Source: Oscillospiraceae bacterium
GTDB taxonomy: Bacteria > Bacillota > Clostridia > Saccharofermentanales > Saccharofermentanaceae
DNA length: 64,000 nucleotides
NCBI GenBank assembly: GCA_015069205.1
Contig: SVIZ01000004.1
Location: 34,429 to 98,428, forward strand
Direction: 5' to 3'
Both the position numbers and the translations under genes were made by a program. Shown one piece after another: positions 25,231 through 34,386 of the stretch. The notes below the pieces were generated by a model. The model saw only the letters and a list, made by a program, of their open reading frames with translations, made no database searches and had not been told where the DNA came from. Within the stretch, counting starts at the first letter, position 1. Every line of letters starts with the position of its first letter.

Positions 25231-26271
25231 TTATACTTCGTCCAACTTATAGTAAGAATTAAGGAAACTGTTTACCGTATCAATATAAAGATTTTTATTG
25301 ATGCCATATTCCTCAAGATAACCTGCACCGGCTACCATTACGCTCTTTGTAATGCTGGAATTAAGTCTGTTTCTTTCGGTAATAATCTGGTCGATCTTCT
25401 CGGCTCCGATGAATGTATCGTGGCCGCCGTACAGGATAAGTACAGGAATCGGAAGTCTTGCGATCTCAGCAGCAAGGCTAGCGTTATCAGCACCTGAAGA
25501 TACTCTGATCGCATAAGGAACCGAATACTGTGTGATGAAGCCCAGAGGTTCTTTCTGGACAACTTCAGGTCTGATATAGTCATCAGATTCCTTAGCCGGT
25601 GAATCAAGCATCATGCCTATAATATAGGATCTGTCGAAGTTCAGATTGCGGATGTTCTGACTGTATTCTGAGAGCGTATTCTCGTTTGCGCCTTCAGGCG
25701 GAAGACTTGAATAAGCAAGCAGCGAAGATGTGCATCCTGTTCCGATTCCGAAAAGGATAACGTCAGTAGTAACTGAGATCTGCTTAACAATAGCAATAGC
25801 ACCCAATACATCCTGCCATTCGAGATATCCGTATGTACAAATATCGCCGCCTGAAGTACCTGAGTTTCTCTGGTCGAAAAGAAATACGTTATAACCGTTA
25901 TCCAGCCAGCTCTCGATCATATCGATCATTTCGACGCCAAACGGAAGTCTGTTTGATCCTGCATCGTGAACAACGATTATTGTTGATATCGGATTTTTGG
26001 TCTTAAAAAACCATCCCTGCAAAGATGTCTGTCCGTCAGCCGACTGAAAGCTTGTCGTACTATATGAAGGCAGAATGTTTGAAGGCACATTGGTAACTTC
26101 ATAACTGTCAATGTTCATCAGTCTGTTCGAAGAGAAAACTGTTAATGCAATAAAGGAAATGATAAATAACGCAATGAAACTCAATACTAATGCAAGTCTC
26201 ATTACGAACGGACTTCTACGCTTTGTTGTAATACTGCTGAAGCTGACAAAACCGCTGTTGTTTCTAGCCAT
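25231..26271 (-). CDS. Membrane-anchored alpha/beta-hydrolase-fold protein lacking catalytic residues
   Basis: Residues 24-46 form one transmembrane helix and the rest has an alpha/beta hydrolase fold like the protein at 1002-1922: V-V-H-D-A-G-S-N (oxyanion strand), F-D-Q-R-N-S-G-T-S-G-G and Y-G-G-H-D-T-F. The nucleophile elbow reads G-I-G-T-G-C, so position 177 is Gly (codon 25741-25743), not Ser. The His position reads G-A-G-Y, giving Tyr318. With both residues gone the protein is probably not a hydrolase; it may bind something or act as a scaffold. The frame is clean, so it is a maintained gene and not a pseudogene. It lies between dut and tsaD. Confidence 0.82.
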   Translation of the reverse strand: MARNNSGFVSFSSITTKRRSPFVMRLALVLSFIALFIISFIALTVFSSNRLMNIDSYEVTNVPSNILPSYSTTSFQSADGQTSLQGWFFKTKNPISTIIVVHDAGSNRLPFGVEMIDMIESWLDNGYNVFLFDQRNSGTSGGDICTYGYLEWQDVLGAIAIVKQISVTTDVILFGIGTGCTSSLLAYSSLPPEGANENTLSEYSQNIRNLNFDRSYIIGMMLDSPAKESDDYIRPEVVQKEPLGFITQYSVPYAIRVSSGADNASLAAEIARLPIPVLILYGGHDTFIGAEKIDQIITERNRLNSSITKSVMVAGAGYLEEYGINKNLYIDTVNSFLNSYYKLDEV

Positions 26272-26277
26272 AGTTGA

Positions 26278-26775
26278 TCAGTTAACTCCGCTCGAACCGA
26301 ATCCGCCGCCTCTGTCTTCACCGATTGCCTTAACGTTATCTGTCTCAACAAAATTGCAGTATTCAACTTTGGCTACAACCATCTGTGCGATCCTGTCGCC
26401 TTTACGAATCTTATAAGTACCGTGAATACAGCCTTTGCTGTCAAGAGTCAGAGGTTCTGAGACTTCTTCTTCAACCATGAATGAATCGTTATATACGATT
26501 ACATTTACTTCATCCCTGTAACCGCAATCGATAGTGCCGGGCGCATTGGGGATTCTAAGCGGAGTCTTCAATGAGACACCGCTTCTTGGTCTGATCTGTA
26601 CTTCATATCCATAAGGAATGGCAAGTTTGATACCAACAGGAACAAGTGCAGTTCTGCCGGGTTCGATGATGACATCTTCTGCAGCATAAAGGTCCATGCC
26701 TGCGTCACCGTCGTGAGCATAAGAAGGAAGCTTTGCGTCTTCCCTGCACTTTTCGATATGTATATCAATCATCAT
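26278..26775 (-). CDS. dut: Deoxyuridine 5'-triphosphate nucleotidohydrolase
   Basis: Trimeric dUTPase that hydrolyses dUTP to dUMP and keeps uracil out of DNA. All five motifs are visible: D-A-G-M-D-L-Y-A (I), R-P-R-S-G-V-S-L-K (II), P-G-T-I-D-C-G-Y-R-D-E (III), the K-G-D-R-I-A-Q-M region (IV) and R-G-G-G-F-G-S-S-G (V) at the C-terminus. An insertion of about 20 residues between motifs III and IV (V-E-E-E-V-S-E-P-L-T...) is longer than in most bacterial forms. GGGAGGT precedes the start, which overlaps the U32 gene by 11 bases. Confidence 0.95.
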   Translation of the reverse strand: MMIDIHIEKCREDAKLPSYAHDGDAGMDLYAAEDVIIEPGRTALVPVGIKLAIPYGYEVQIRPRSGVSLKTPLRIPNAPGTIDCGYRDEVNVIVYNDSFMVEEEVSEPLTLDSKGCIHGTYKIRKGDRIAQMVVAKVEYCNFVETDNVKAIGEDRGGGFGSSGVN

Positions 26776-29143
26776 TCTTACCTCCCGGTAATATCGTATA
26801 GTTGCAGATTACGTCAAATCCCATATCCGCAATCGCTTCAGCATAAGATTCATCAATGAGATTCTTAGCTCTTCCGTAGATCGAGCAGGAACAGTCCAGC
26901 GGATGAGGAATGACCTTAAGATCCGTGCCGTCATTTTCTCTCTTGGGACTAAGATCATACACGGCATTTCCGTGGCAGAATCCGCAGGGACGCTGATTTC
27001 TACCTGCCGCACAGAAATCTGACTGCATCCAGGGGATCATTCCGTCAGCATGAAGGATAAGCTTTCTGGGCTTTTCTCCGATATCGAAAACCTCAGTAAG
27101 ATCTCTTATGTTCTGGAGAAGATCATCAGCACTTACCTCATAAGACGGCATTACCGCATCTGCATATTCGAATGCATAAGTAAGCGATTTGCTGCTGTAA
27201 ATGTTTGTGCCTGCGGAAGCATAATGCTCAAGTCCGTCTTTTAAGAACTTACGGTCAGTGAAAAGTCTTGAAGACATAACTGCCTTAAACCCGTCACCCA
27301 AATCCACCTTAAGCAATGCGATAACGTAATCGATTATCTTATTTAGCTTATCATGATGAAAATCAGGAAGCATAAGAACGAGTTCTGCACCCTGATCTTT
27401 TACAAATTCGATAGCTCTGGCATATATATCAGGATCTGCAAGATCGTAGATGCTGAAAGCATAAATGTCAGCACCTTCTTCAAGAATATCCTCATTCAGT
27501 CTTAAAACGGGATATGTGTACATGTTTTTGATCTCGCCTGATCTCTCAGTCTGTTCGCCGAAGAACTCTGAATCATTAACATAATCAAGACCATGCTTCT
27601 TCTTGAAGGAATTAACGACCTCTACTTCCAGTATAGTAAGCAGATCACGTCTTAAAGAATTGATTATGCTGACAGGACAATAGAACTCTTCGTTGCCTTC
27701 AAAATCAACGGATATAACCTTAAAAGGCGTATCAAGAGTCTTGGATAACTGCTCAATGATCCTGTCCTTATCAAGCGCTCTGCCGTCGTAATCTTCAGGT
27801 ATAACGACTTTAGATTCGGATGAGATCTTCTCTGCAATGCCGTCTGATACTACTGCTGTTGCCGTGATCTCTGATCCTTTATTGTTAAGAACGATCCTTA
27901 CAGGTGTTCTTCTTAATTCCTGCTTCGGAATGGAAATCTCATGATTCATCAGGAATACTTCATAACCCGGTTTAAGTTTCTTTATCATGTCCGGATGAAG
28001 TCCCTTGATAGCAAGACCGTTGAGATTTGTGTTGGTCTTACCTACAGGAAAAGAACAGATCTCTTTTGCGTTATCTCTTATGGAGATATAATCGCCTTTC
28101 TGAGGCTCCATGGCGCCGTTCTTGATGCCGACAGTAACAATTCCATCCCTGGCATCGAGACGGCTTATACGGCCTATCCTGACGCCATATTTGCCCGGAT
28201 ATTCTCCGGAGAGGAGTTTATCGTCCTTACTGCCGCTCAAATACTGGGATGTAAAAGCGCCTCCCCTGTTAAAGTTAACCAGTAGCTCGTACTTGATCTC
28301 CTTAAGAAGATCGCTGTTAAGGTTTCCCTCGTAATAAGCATCGATCATTCTGCGGTAGCAGTAAACGGCTGATCTTACATAATTGGCATCACGCATGCGG
28401 CCTTCGATCTTAAGGCTCTTAACACCGCTCTTAATAAGTCTTTCAAGATATTCGGAAACATCTCTGTCTTTGGGTGAAAGAAGGTGTCCGTCTTTAAGCT
28501 TTAATCCGTCATTGAAAAGTGAATACTCTTCCCTGCACGGCTGGGCACATGAACCTCTGTTGCCTGATCTTGTACCGCTTCTGTTCATTGCAGAAAAAAG
28601 GCAGAGACCTGATGCGCAAACGCAGACTGCACCATGTGCAAATACTTCAGTCTCAAGTCCGTAACCTGAGGCAATCTTTGTTCTTGTCTCTATCTCGTCA
28701 CAGGATAATTCTCTCGGGAGAACTACTCTGTTGGCACCTATCTCTGAAATCTTCTTGAATTCATCTGCAGAATAGACATTCATCTGCGTGCTGCAATTGA
28801 TTATTACGTCAGGAAAATCAGATGAAAGCTTTTTAAGTACGGCAAGATCCTGAACTATAAGGCCGTCCACACCGATGTTTACGGCTTCTGCGATAGTGGG
28901 ATAGAACAACTCAAATTCAGAGTCGCTCATAAGCGTGTTTACCGCAAGGAAAACTTTTGCGGACCGTGCATGTGCATAGTCCACGCCTTCTTCAAGTTCA
29001 TCAAGCGTGAAGTTATCTGCTCCCGCTCTTGCGGAATATTCTTTTAATCCGAGATATACGGAATCGGCTCCTGTATCAACGGCAACTTTAAGAATCTCAA
29101 GGTTGCCTGAAGGTGCCAGTAGTTCAATTCGATTTTTTGTCAT
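26765..29143 (-). CDS. U32 family peptidase-like protein (RlhA/TrhP group)
   Basis: A 792-residue member of family U32 with the signature E-V-F-A-H-G-A-V-C-V-C-A-S-G-L-C-L-F-S at about residues 164-182 and a nearby G-S-C-A-Q-P-C-R. Characterised relatives RlhA and TrhP help hydroxylate rRNA or tRNA, using conserved cysteines; others were named collagenases. Further cysteines near the C-terminus (C-G-F-C-H-G, D-C-S-C-S-I-Y-G-R) may hold a cofactor. The ATG at 29143 follows an in-frame GTG at 29146. The gene overlaps zapA upstream by 20 bases and dut downstream by 11. Confidence 0.88.
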   Translation of the reverse strand: MTKNRIELLAPSGNLEILKVAVDTGADSVYLGLKEYSARAGADNFTLDELEEGVDYAHARSAKVFLAVNTLMSDSEFELFYPTIAEAVNIGVDGLIVQDLAVLKKLSSDFPDVIINCSTQMNVYSADEFKKISEIGANRVVLPRELSCDEIETRTKIASGYGLETEVFAHGAVCVCASGLCLFSAMNRSGTRSGNRGSCAQPCREEYSLFNDGLKLKDGHLLSPKDRDVSEYLERLIKSGVKSLKIEGRMRDANYVRSAVYCYRRMIDAYYEGNLNSDLLKEIKYELLVNFNRGGAFTSQYLSGSKDDKLLSGEYPGKYGVRIGRISRLDARDGIVTVGIKNGAMEPQKGDYISIRDNAKEICSFPVGKTNTNLNGLAIKGLHPDMIKKLKPGYEVFLMNHEISIPKQELRRTPVRIVLNNKGSEITATAVVSDGIAEKISSESKVVIPEDYDGRALDKDRIIEQLSKTLDTPFKVISVDFEGNEEFYCPVSIINSLRRDLLTILEVEVVNSFKKKHGLDYVNDSEFFGEQTERSGEIKNMYTYPVLRLNEDILEEGADIYAFSIYDLADPDIYARAIEFVKDQGAELVLMLPDFHHDKLNKIIDYVIALLKVDLGDGFKAVMSSRLFTDRKFLKDGLEHYASAGTNIYSSKSLTYAFEYADAVMPSYEVSADDLLQNIRDLTEVFDIGEKPRKLILHADGMIPWMQSDFCAAGRNQRPCGFCHGNAVYDLSPKRENDGTDLKVIPHPLDCSCSIYGRAKNLIDESYAEAIADMGFDVICNYTILPGGKNDD

Positions 29144-29714
29144 CACTATTCTTTAAATGCTCGAATAATCCTGAGCTTACTTTATTTGCGAGTTCCTCCA
29201 TCGGAGTAGGCTCGATGTCAGCTCTTCTCTCTTCTGCATACTGTGTTGCCTTTGCCCTGTAATATGTGAGCTCTGTCTTGAGTGCATTGTTCTCAGCTCT
29301 TAAAGAGATTATCTGGTCACAAGCCTCGAAAAGTGACAGTATTGCAGTCTTATTCGTTGCTATATATGGATTGTTATTCTTTGTGTCGTTATAGATCTCA
29401 TCAGCAAGCACACCGACTTTCTTGATACGGTCATATCCTGCATCGTCGCTTCTTACGACATACTGGATACCGCCAATTGTGATCTGTGCGCTCTGCTCCT
29501 TGGATCCTTCCTCTTCTTCCTGCTTAGCCTTTGAACGGGCTCTGATCTTATCTTCTAATGTCATGAGCTTCTTCTCTGTGACGGTCTTGGCCTTTATCTC
29601 ACCTTTATATAGCTGCTTATATTCGACAATTGCGGGTGCATCATCTTTCTTACCCTTACGCTTGTAAGAGCCGTCAGAATATTTGCCAAGTAAGCTGGCA
29701 TTGGATTTTCTCAT
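29124..29714 (-). CDS. zapA: ZapA-like cell division protein
   Basis: The core I-T-I-G-G-I-Q-Y-V-V-R-S, Y-D-R-I-K-K-V-G-V-L-A-D-E-I-Y and I-L-S-L-F-E-A-C-D-Q-I (about residues 76-140) matches ZapA, which binds FtsZ and bundles filaments. A coiled coil follows (S-L-R-A-E-N-N-A-L-K-T-E-L). The first 70 residues are a basic, charged extension absent from short ZapA proteins, so the full 196-residue form is unusual. It lies upstream of and overlapping the U32 gene, a common pairing in Firmicutes. Confidence 0.82.
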   Translation of the reverse strand: MRKSNASLLGKYSDGSYKRKGKKDDAPAIVEYKQLYKGEIKAKTVTEKKLMTLEDKIRARSKAKQEEEEGSKEQSAQITIGGIQYVVRSDDAGYDRIKKVGVLADEIYNDTKNNNPYIATNKTAILSLFEACDQIISLRAENNALKTELTYYRAKATQYAEERRADIEPTPMEELANKVSSGLFEHLKNSDDKKSN

Positions 29715-29774
29715 GTAATGTACCCTCGCTTTAATTAGAAGATATTTAATTATAACACTATTCGCTTTAATGCT

Positions 29775-30572
29775 TTAGTTATTGCAAAGTTGAGCATACA
29801 GCTTTGCAAATTCGTCCGGTCTTAACTCCTCAGCCCTGGCATTTTCGCTTATGCCAGTCTTTTCGAGAGCTTCATTGACTAAATCAGATGATTTGAACGA
29901 AGCAAGATTCTTTTTCAGCATCTTTCTTCTCATCGAAAAGCATGCGTTAAGGAATTTGACGAATTCGGGAGAAAGGATATTTGCTGACTCCGTCCTCGAA
30001 AAGCTTATTACGGCAGATGTCGTTCTGGGCTGCGGAACAAAAGCCGTGTGCGGAACTTTGAACTCATAGGTATACTTGCCGTAAAGAGAACAAAGTATCG
30101 CCAAAGGTCCGTACTGCTTTGTATTTGGGCCGCAGTCGATCCTTGCTATTGCCTCATCTTCCACCATGAATACCATTTTGCGCGCTCCGGAATACTCACC
30201 GAAAAGCTTCTTCATGATGTCAGTCATTACATAGTAAGGAATGTTGCTTACCACTACTTCAGGCTTGTCTTTGCACTCATATTTAAGGAAATCACAATTA
30301 ACGATCTCAGCGTTTGTGATGTTCTCTTTAAGGTAACCTGCAAGCCCTCTGTCGATCTCAACACATGTCAGATGATCAGTCTGCTCAGATATAGGATAAG
30401 TAATACTTCCGAGACCGGGACCTACCTCAAGCACGTGGGTCTCCCTGCTCAATTCACATAGAGAAACAATATCGGAAATAATAGTCTCATCACAAAGGAA
30501 ATTCTGCCCGAATTTCGATTGGGGCAGAATTCCTTCTGATTGCATTATCTCTTTAATGGTCTCTCTGTTCAT
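29775..30572 (-). CDS. rsmA: 16S rRNA dimethyladenosine transferase
   Basis: RsmA (KsgA) dimethylates two adjacent adenosines near the 3' end of 16S rRNA during 30S assembly. Q-S-K-F-G-Q-N-F-L near residue 20, the SAM loop L-E-V-G-P-G-L-G-S-I-T and catalytic N-I-P-Y-Y are present. The ATG at 30572 is three bases past the purL stop; an in-frame GTG at 30578 overlaps that stop (GTGA) and is an equal alternative. Total length is about 265 residues. Confidence 0.95.
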   Translation of the reverse strand: MNRETIKEIMQSEGILPQSKFGQNFLCDETIISDIVSLCELSRETHVLEVGPGLGSITYPISEQTDHLTCVEIDRGLAGYLKENITNAEIVNCDFLKYECKDKPEVVVSNIPYYVMTDIMKKLFGEYSGARKMVFMVEDEAIARIDCGPNTKQYGPLAILCSLYGKYTYEFKVPHTAFVPQPRTTSAVISFSRTESANILSPEFVKFLNACFSMRRKMLKKNLASFKSSDLVNEALEKTGISENARAEELRPDEFAKLYAQLCNN

Positions 30573-30574
30573 TA

Positions 30575-33500
30575 TCACAGGAAGTACTGTACGCCTGATT
30601 CAAAGATCTTCTGGTACTTGTTGCCCGGTATGTTCTTTGTAAGATCTGACTCATATCTTTCCGTATGACCCATCTTACCGAGTACACGTCCGTCGGGTGA
30701 AGTGATACCTTCGATAGCGCAGATAGAACCGTTGGGGTTGAACTGTGTATCGGATGCATAGTTACCGTCAAGATCTACATAGCATGTAGCGATCTGGCCG
30801 TTAGCTGCGAGCTTTCTTATGAGCTCTTCAGAAGCTACGAACTTACCTTCACCGTGAGAGATCGGGATCTCATAGATCTCACCGGGATTGCAGAGTGAGA
30901 GCCAGGGGCTCTTATTGGTCATGATCTTTGTTCTTGAGTAAACATTCTGGTGTCTGCCGATGTTATTGAATGTAAGCGTCGGGCTCTCAGGTGTCATGTC
31001 GCAGATCTTACCGAAAGGAACTAGGCCTAACTTGATCAAGGCCTGGAAACCGTTGCAGATACCGAGTGCAAGACCGTCTCTGTTATCAAGGAGATCGGAG
31101 ATAGCATCAGCAATGCCGCTGTTTCTCAAAGATGCTGTGATGAACTTACCGGAACCTTCAGGTTCGTCACCGGCAGAGAAACCGCCAGGGATCATCATGA
31201 TGTTTGCTTCACGGATCTTTGCAGCAAGTTCTGCGAATGATTCATTGATATCATTCTGGTTTCTGTTCCTTACTACGAAGATCTCAGCTTCAGCGCCTGC
31301 TCTCTCGAAAGCTCTTGCAGAATCGATCTCACAGTTGTTGCCCGGGAATACGGGGATGATTACCTTCGGCTTAGCACCCTTAAGGACTCCGGGAGCAGCC
31401 TTGATAGCCTTGCCGTCTGTATATACTTCAATCTCGAAAGGCATTTCAGCAGACTTGGATACTGTCGGGAAGATCCTCTCGAGCTTGCCTTCATATGCTT
31501 CAAGTGCATCCTTGCCTGAAAGTGTGCTTCCAGCGTATGTGAAATCGCCAGTGTCGTTTGTTGTACCGAGGAACTTACCGCCTGCCATCTCAACCTTATC
31601 AACTGCATTTCCGTCGTTAGGGATAGCTACGATGATCGATGCAAGGCTCTTTGAGAAGAGATCTGCTTCTGTGAGCTTTTCGGAGAAATCGAATCCGAGC
31701 TTGTTACCGAAGCACATCTGTGCAACTCTTGCGGCAACACCAGCGCTTCTTACTACAGCAGCATTCTTGATCTCACCTCTGTCGATCAGTTCCTTAACAG
31801 CCTTGATGACTCTTAATATATGATCTTTCTTGTAAGATCCCTTACCGTCTCTTGCACACTTGATGAGATAGAGCTTCTGGCCCTTGCCTGTAAGTGTAGC
31901 GGTAATTACCTTATCTGTAGTTGTCATGCCTACTGCGAAAGATACGAGCGTCGGAGGTACATGGATATCATTGAATGTACCGGACATTGAGTCCTTACCG
32001 CCGATGGCTGCAGTACCAAAGTCGAGCTGTGCCTTGTATGCACCGAGAAGTGCAGCAAGAGGCTTACCCCAGGATTCAGCACCTGTCATTCTCTCGAAAT
32101 ATTCCTGGAATGTAAGTCTTGCCTTCAGAGGATCAACACCCATAGCAAGGAGCTTGAGCAAAGACTCAACAACAGAATGATAAGCACCTGCATAAGGATT
32201 CCATTCAGTGTAGTAAGGATCAAAGCCATATGTCATTACTGAGCAGTCATGTGTTGTACCGTGATCGAGCGGGATCTTTGCAGCCATACCTTCCTCGGGT
32301 GAATTCTGCATCTTACCGCCGTAAGGCCATACGACTGTAGCAGCTCCGATCGAAGAGTCGAATCTCTGGATAAGGCCCTTTCTGGAAGCGCCTTCGAGTG
32401 AATTAAGTGTTCCCTTAAGGCTGTCAGCAAAATTTCCTGCTGCAAAACCTGTAGCAGGTGTATCAAGGAAGTCGCCTGTACCCTGAGGTACAACGTCTGC
32501 TTCAGCATACTGTGTAGCACCATTTGTATCGATGAAAGATCTTGGAAGGTCAACAATTGTGTTGCCGTTCCATACCATCTTCATGACGGGCTCAGCAGTA
32601 ACCTCGGCAACTACCGTTGCTTCAAGATTTTCCTTGGCAGCTGCCGCCATGAACTTATCAAGATCAGCCGGATGAACAACAACGGCCATTCTCTCCTGTG
32701 ACTCAGAGATTGCGATCTCTGTGCCGTCAAGACCGTCGTACTTCTTGGGAACTGCATCGAGGTTGATCTTAAGACCTTCTGCAAGCTCACCGATGGCAAC
32801 GGAAACACCGCCTGCACCGAAGTCATTACATCTGATGATTAGTCTTGTAACTTCAGGATCTCTGAAAAGTCTCTGAAGCTTTCTTTCTGTGGGAGCATTA
32901 CCCTTCTGAACCTCAGAACCGCATGTTACGACAGATTGTGTGTTGTGAGCCTTTGATGAACCCGTTGCACCGCCGATACCGTCACGGCCTGTTCTGCCGC
33001 CGAGGAGTACAACGATGTCTCCTGCCTGAGGTCTTTCTCTTACGATATTTGATGCGGGTGCTGCACCTACAACGGCACCGATCTCCATTCTCTTTGCAAC
33101 ATATCCGGGATGGTAAACTTCATCAACAAGACCTGTAGCAAGACCGATCTGGTTACCATATGAGGAATAACCTGCAGCAGCCGTGCGGCAGAGCTTCTTC
33201 TGGGATAGCTTGCCCTTAAGAGTAAGTTCAACGGGTACAGTAGGATCACCTGCACCAGTTACACGCATAGCCTGATAAACATAAGATCTGCCTGAAAGAG
33301 GGTCACGGATAGCGCCGCCCAAACATGTTGCTGCACCGCCGAAAGGTTCGATCTCAGTAGGATGGTTATGTGTCTCATTCTTAAACATGAAGATATAATC
33401 TTCAGGCTTGCCGTCAACTTCGATCCTTACCTTGATCGAGCATGCATTGATCTCTTCTGATTCATCAAGATCTGCAAGCTTTCCGTCCTTCTTGAGTTTC

Positions 33501-34360
33501 TTGGCTGCAATAGTGCCGATATCCATAAGACAAACAGGCTTTTTGGAAATACGGTCACCGTAAACTTCTTCTCTTACAGCAAGATAATCTTTGTATGTTT
33601 CCTTGATCTCTGCCGTGAGTTCATCGTCGCCTTCGAACTTGATATCTGTAAGGTTAGTAAGGAATGTTGTGTGACGGCAGTGATCTGACCAGTATGTATC
33701 AAGAACCCTGATCTCTGTAATTGTGGGTACTCTTCCCTGCTCTTTGAAGAAATCCTGAACGAATTTGATGTCAGCAAAGCTCATTGCAAGGCCCATAGTC
33801 TTTCTCAAAGCTTCAAGCTCATCATCGGACATTTCAAGGAAGCCTTCAACATTAGCAACTTTTGTCGGAATATCATATTTATCGATAAGAGTGGAAGGCT
33901 TTTCAGCAGAAGCTTCTCTGGCTTCAACGGGATTGATAAGGTAACCCTTGATCTTCTCCTTCTCTTCTTCTGATACAGAACCATAGAAAGCAATAATCCT
34001 TGCACACTTTACGATAGGTCTTTCCTTGGCAGTCATGAACTGGATACACTGAGCTGCTGAATCTGCTCTCTGGTCGTACTGACCGGGCAAAGACTCGACG
34101 ATGAGCACGTAAGCTGCATCACTTAAGTCGACAGTCTCATCGTAAAGGATATCAACCGGCGGTTCGCTGAATACAACAGGCTTTGCGTTATCAAACTCTT
34201 CATCGGTTACGCCAGATACGTCGTAACGGTTGATAACACGGACCTTTTCAATGCCGGATACGTTAAGATCGTATTTAACATCGTGAAGGATTCCGCCTGC
34301 TTCAACATTGAAGCCTTCTTTCTTTTCGGACAGTACTCGTCTTACATCATTTTCGTTCAT
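30575..34360 (-). CDS. purL: Phosphoribosylformylglycinamidine synthase, single-chain
   Basis: Converts FGAR to FGAM with glutamine and ATP in purine synthesis. At 1261 residues it carries all domains in one chain, as in clostridia and Proteobacteria, rather than the separate PurS/PurQ/PurL of Bacillus. D-H-C-R-H-T-T-F near 232 and N-E-T-H-N-H-P-T-E-I near 330 mark the synthetase, and the C-terminal amidotransferase begins at F-P-G-N-N-C-E-I-D with catalytic Cys in G-I-C-N-G-F-Q. AGGAGA precedes the ATG. No other pur gene is adjacent. Confidence 0.96.
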   Translation of the reverse strand: MNENDVRRVLSEKKEGFNVEAGGILHDVKYDLNVSGIEKVRVINRYDVSGVTDEEFDNAKPVVFSEPPVDILYDETVDLSDAAYVLIVESLPGQYDQRADSAAQCIQFMTAKERPIVKCARIIAFYGSVSEEEKEKIKGYLINPVEAREASAEKPSTLIDKYDIPTKVANVEGFLEMSDDELEALRKTMGLAMSFADIKFVQDFFKEQGRVPTITEIRVLDTYWSDHCRHTTFLTNLTDIKFEGDDELTAEIKETYKDYLAVREEVYGDRISKKPVCLMDIGTIAAKKLKKDGKLADLDESEEINACSIKVRIEVDGKPEDYIFMFKNETHNHPTEIEPFGGAATCLGGAIRDPLSGRSYVYQAMRVTGAGDPTVPVELTLKGKLSQKKLCRTAAAGYSSYGNQIGLATGLVDEVYHPGYVAKRMEIGAVVGAAPASNIVRERPQAGDIVVLLGGRTGRDGIGGATGSSKAHNTQSVVTCGSEVQKGNAPTERKLQRLFRDPEVTRLIIRCNDFGAGGVSVAIGELAEGLKINLDAVPKKYDGLDGTEIAISESQERMAVVVHPADLDKFMAAAAKENLEATVVAEVTAEPVMKMVWNGNTIVDLPRSFIDTNGATQYAEADVVPQGTGDFLDTPATGFAAGNFADSLKGTLNSLEGASRKGLIQRFDSSIGAATVVWPYGGKMQNSPEEGMAAKIPLDHGTTHDCSVMTYGFDPYYTEWNPYAGAYHSVVESLLKLLAMGVDPLKARLTFQEYFERMTGAESWGKPLAALLGAYKAQLDFGTAAIGGKDSMSGTFNDIHVPPTLVSFAVGMTTTDKVITATLTGKGQKLYLIKCARDGKGSYKKDHILRVIKAVKELIDRGEIKNAAVVRSAGVAARVAQMCFGNKLGFDFSEKLTEADLFSKSLASIIVAIPNDGNAVDKVEMAGGKFLGTTNDTGDFTYAGSTLSGKDALEAYEGKLERIFPTVSKSAEMPFEIEVYTDGKAIKAAPGVLKGAKPKVIIPVFPGNNCEIDSARAFERAGAEAEIFVVRNRNQNDINESFAELAAKIREANIMMIPGGFSAGDEPEGSGKFITASLRNSGIADAISDLLDNRDGLALGICNGFQALIKLGLVPFGKICDMTPESPTLTFNNIGRHQNVYSRTKIMTNKSPWLSLCNPGEIYEIPISHGEGKFVASEELIRKLAANGQIATCYVDLDGNYASDTQFNPNGSICAIEGITSPDGRVLGKMGHTERYESDLTKNIPGNKYQKIFESGVQYFL

Positions 34361-34386
34361 AAGGTTTCTCCTATGTAGATATTTAA

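Noticed and set aside
30960..31823. Plus-strand frame of 287 codons inside purL
   Set aside because: It is antisense to a fully conserved gene, Ser/Leu/Pro-rich, and typical of a codon-bias shadow.
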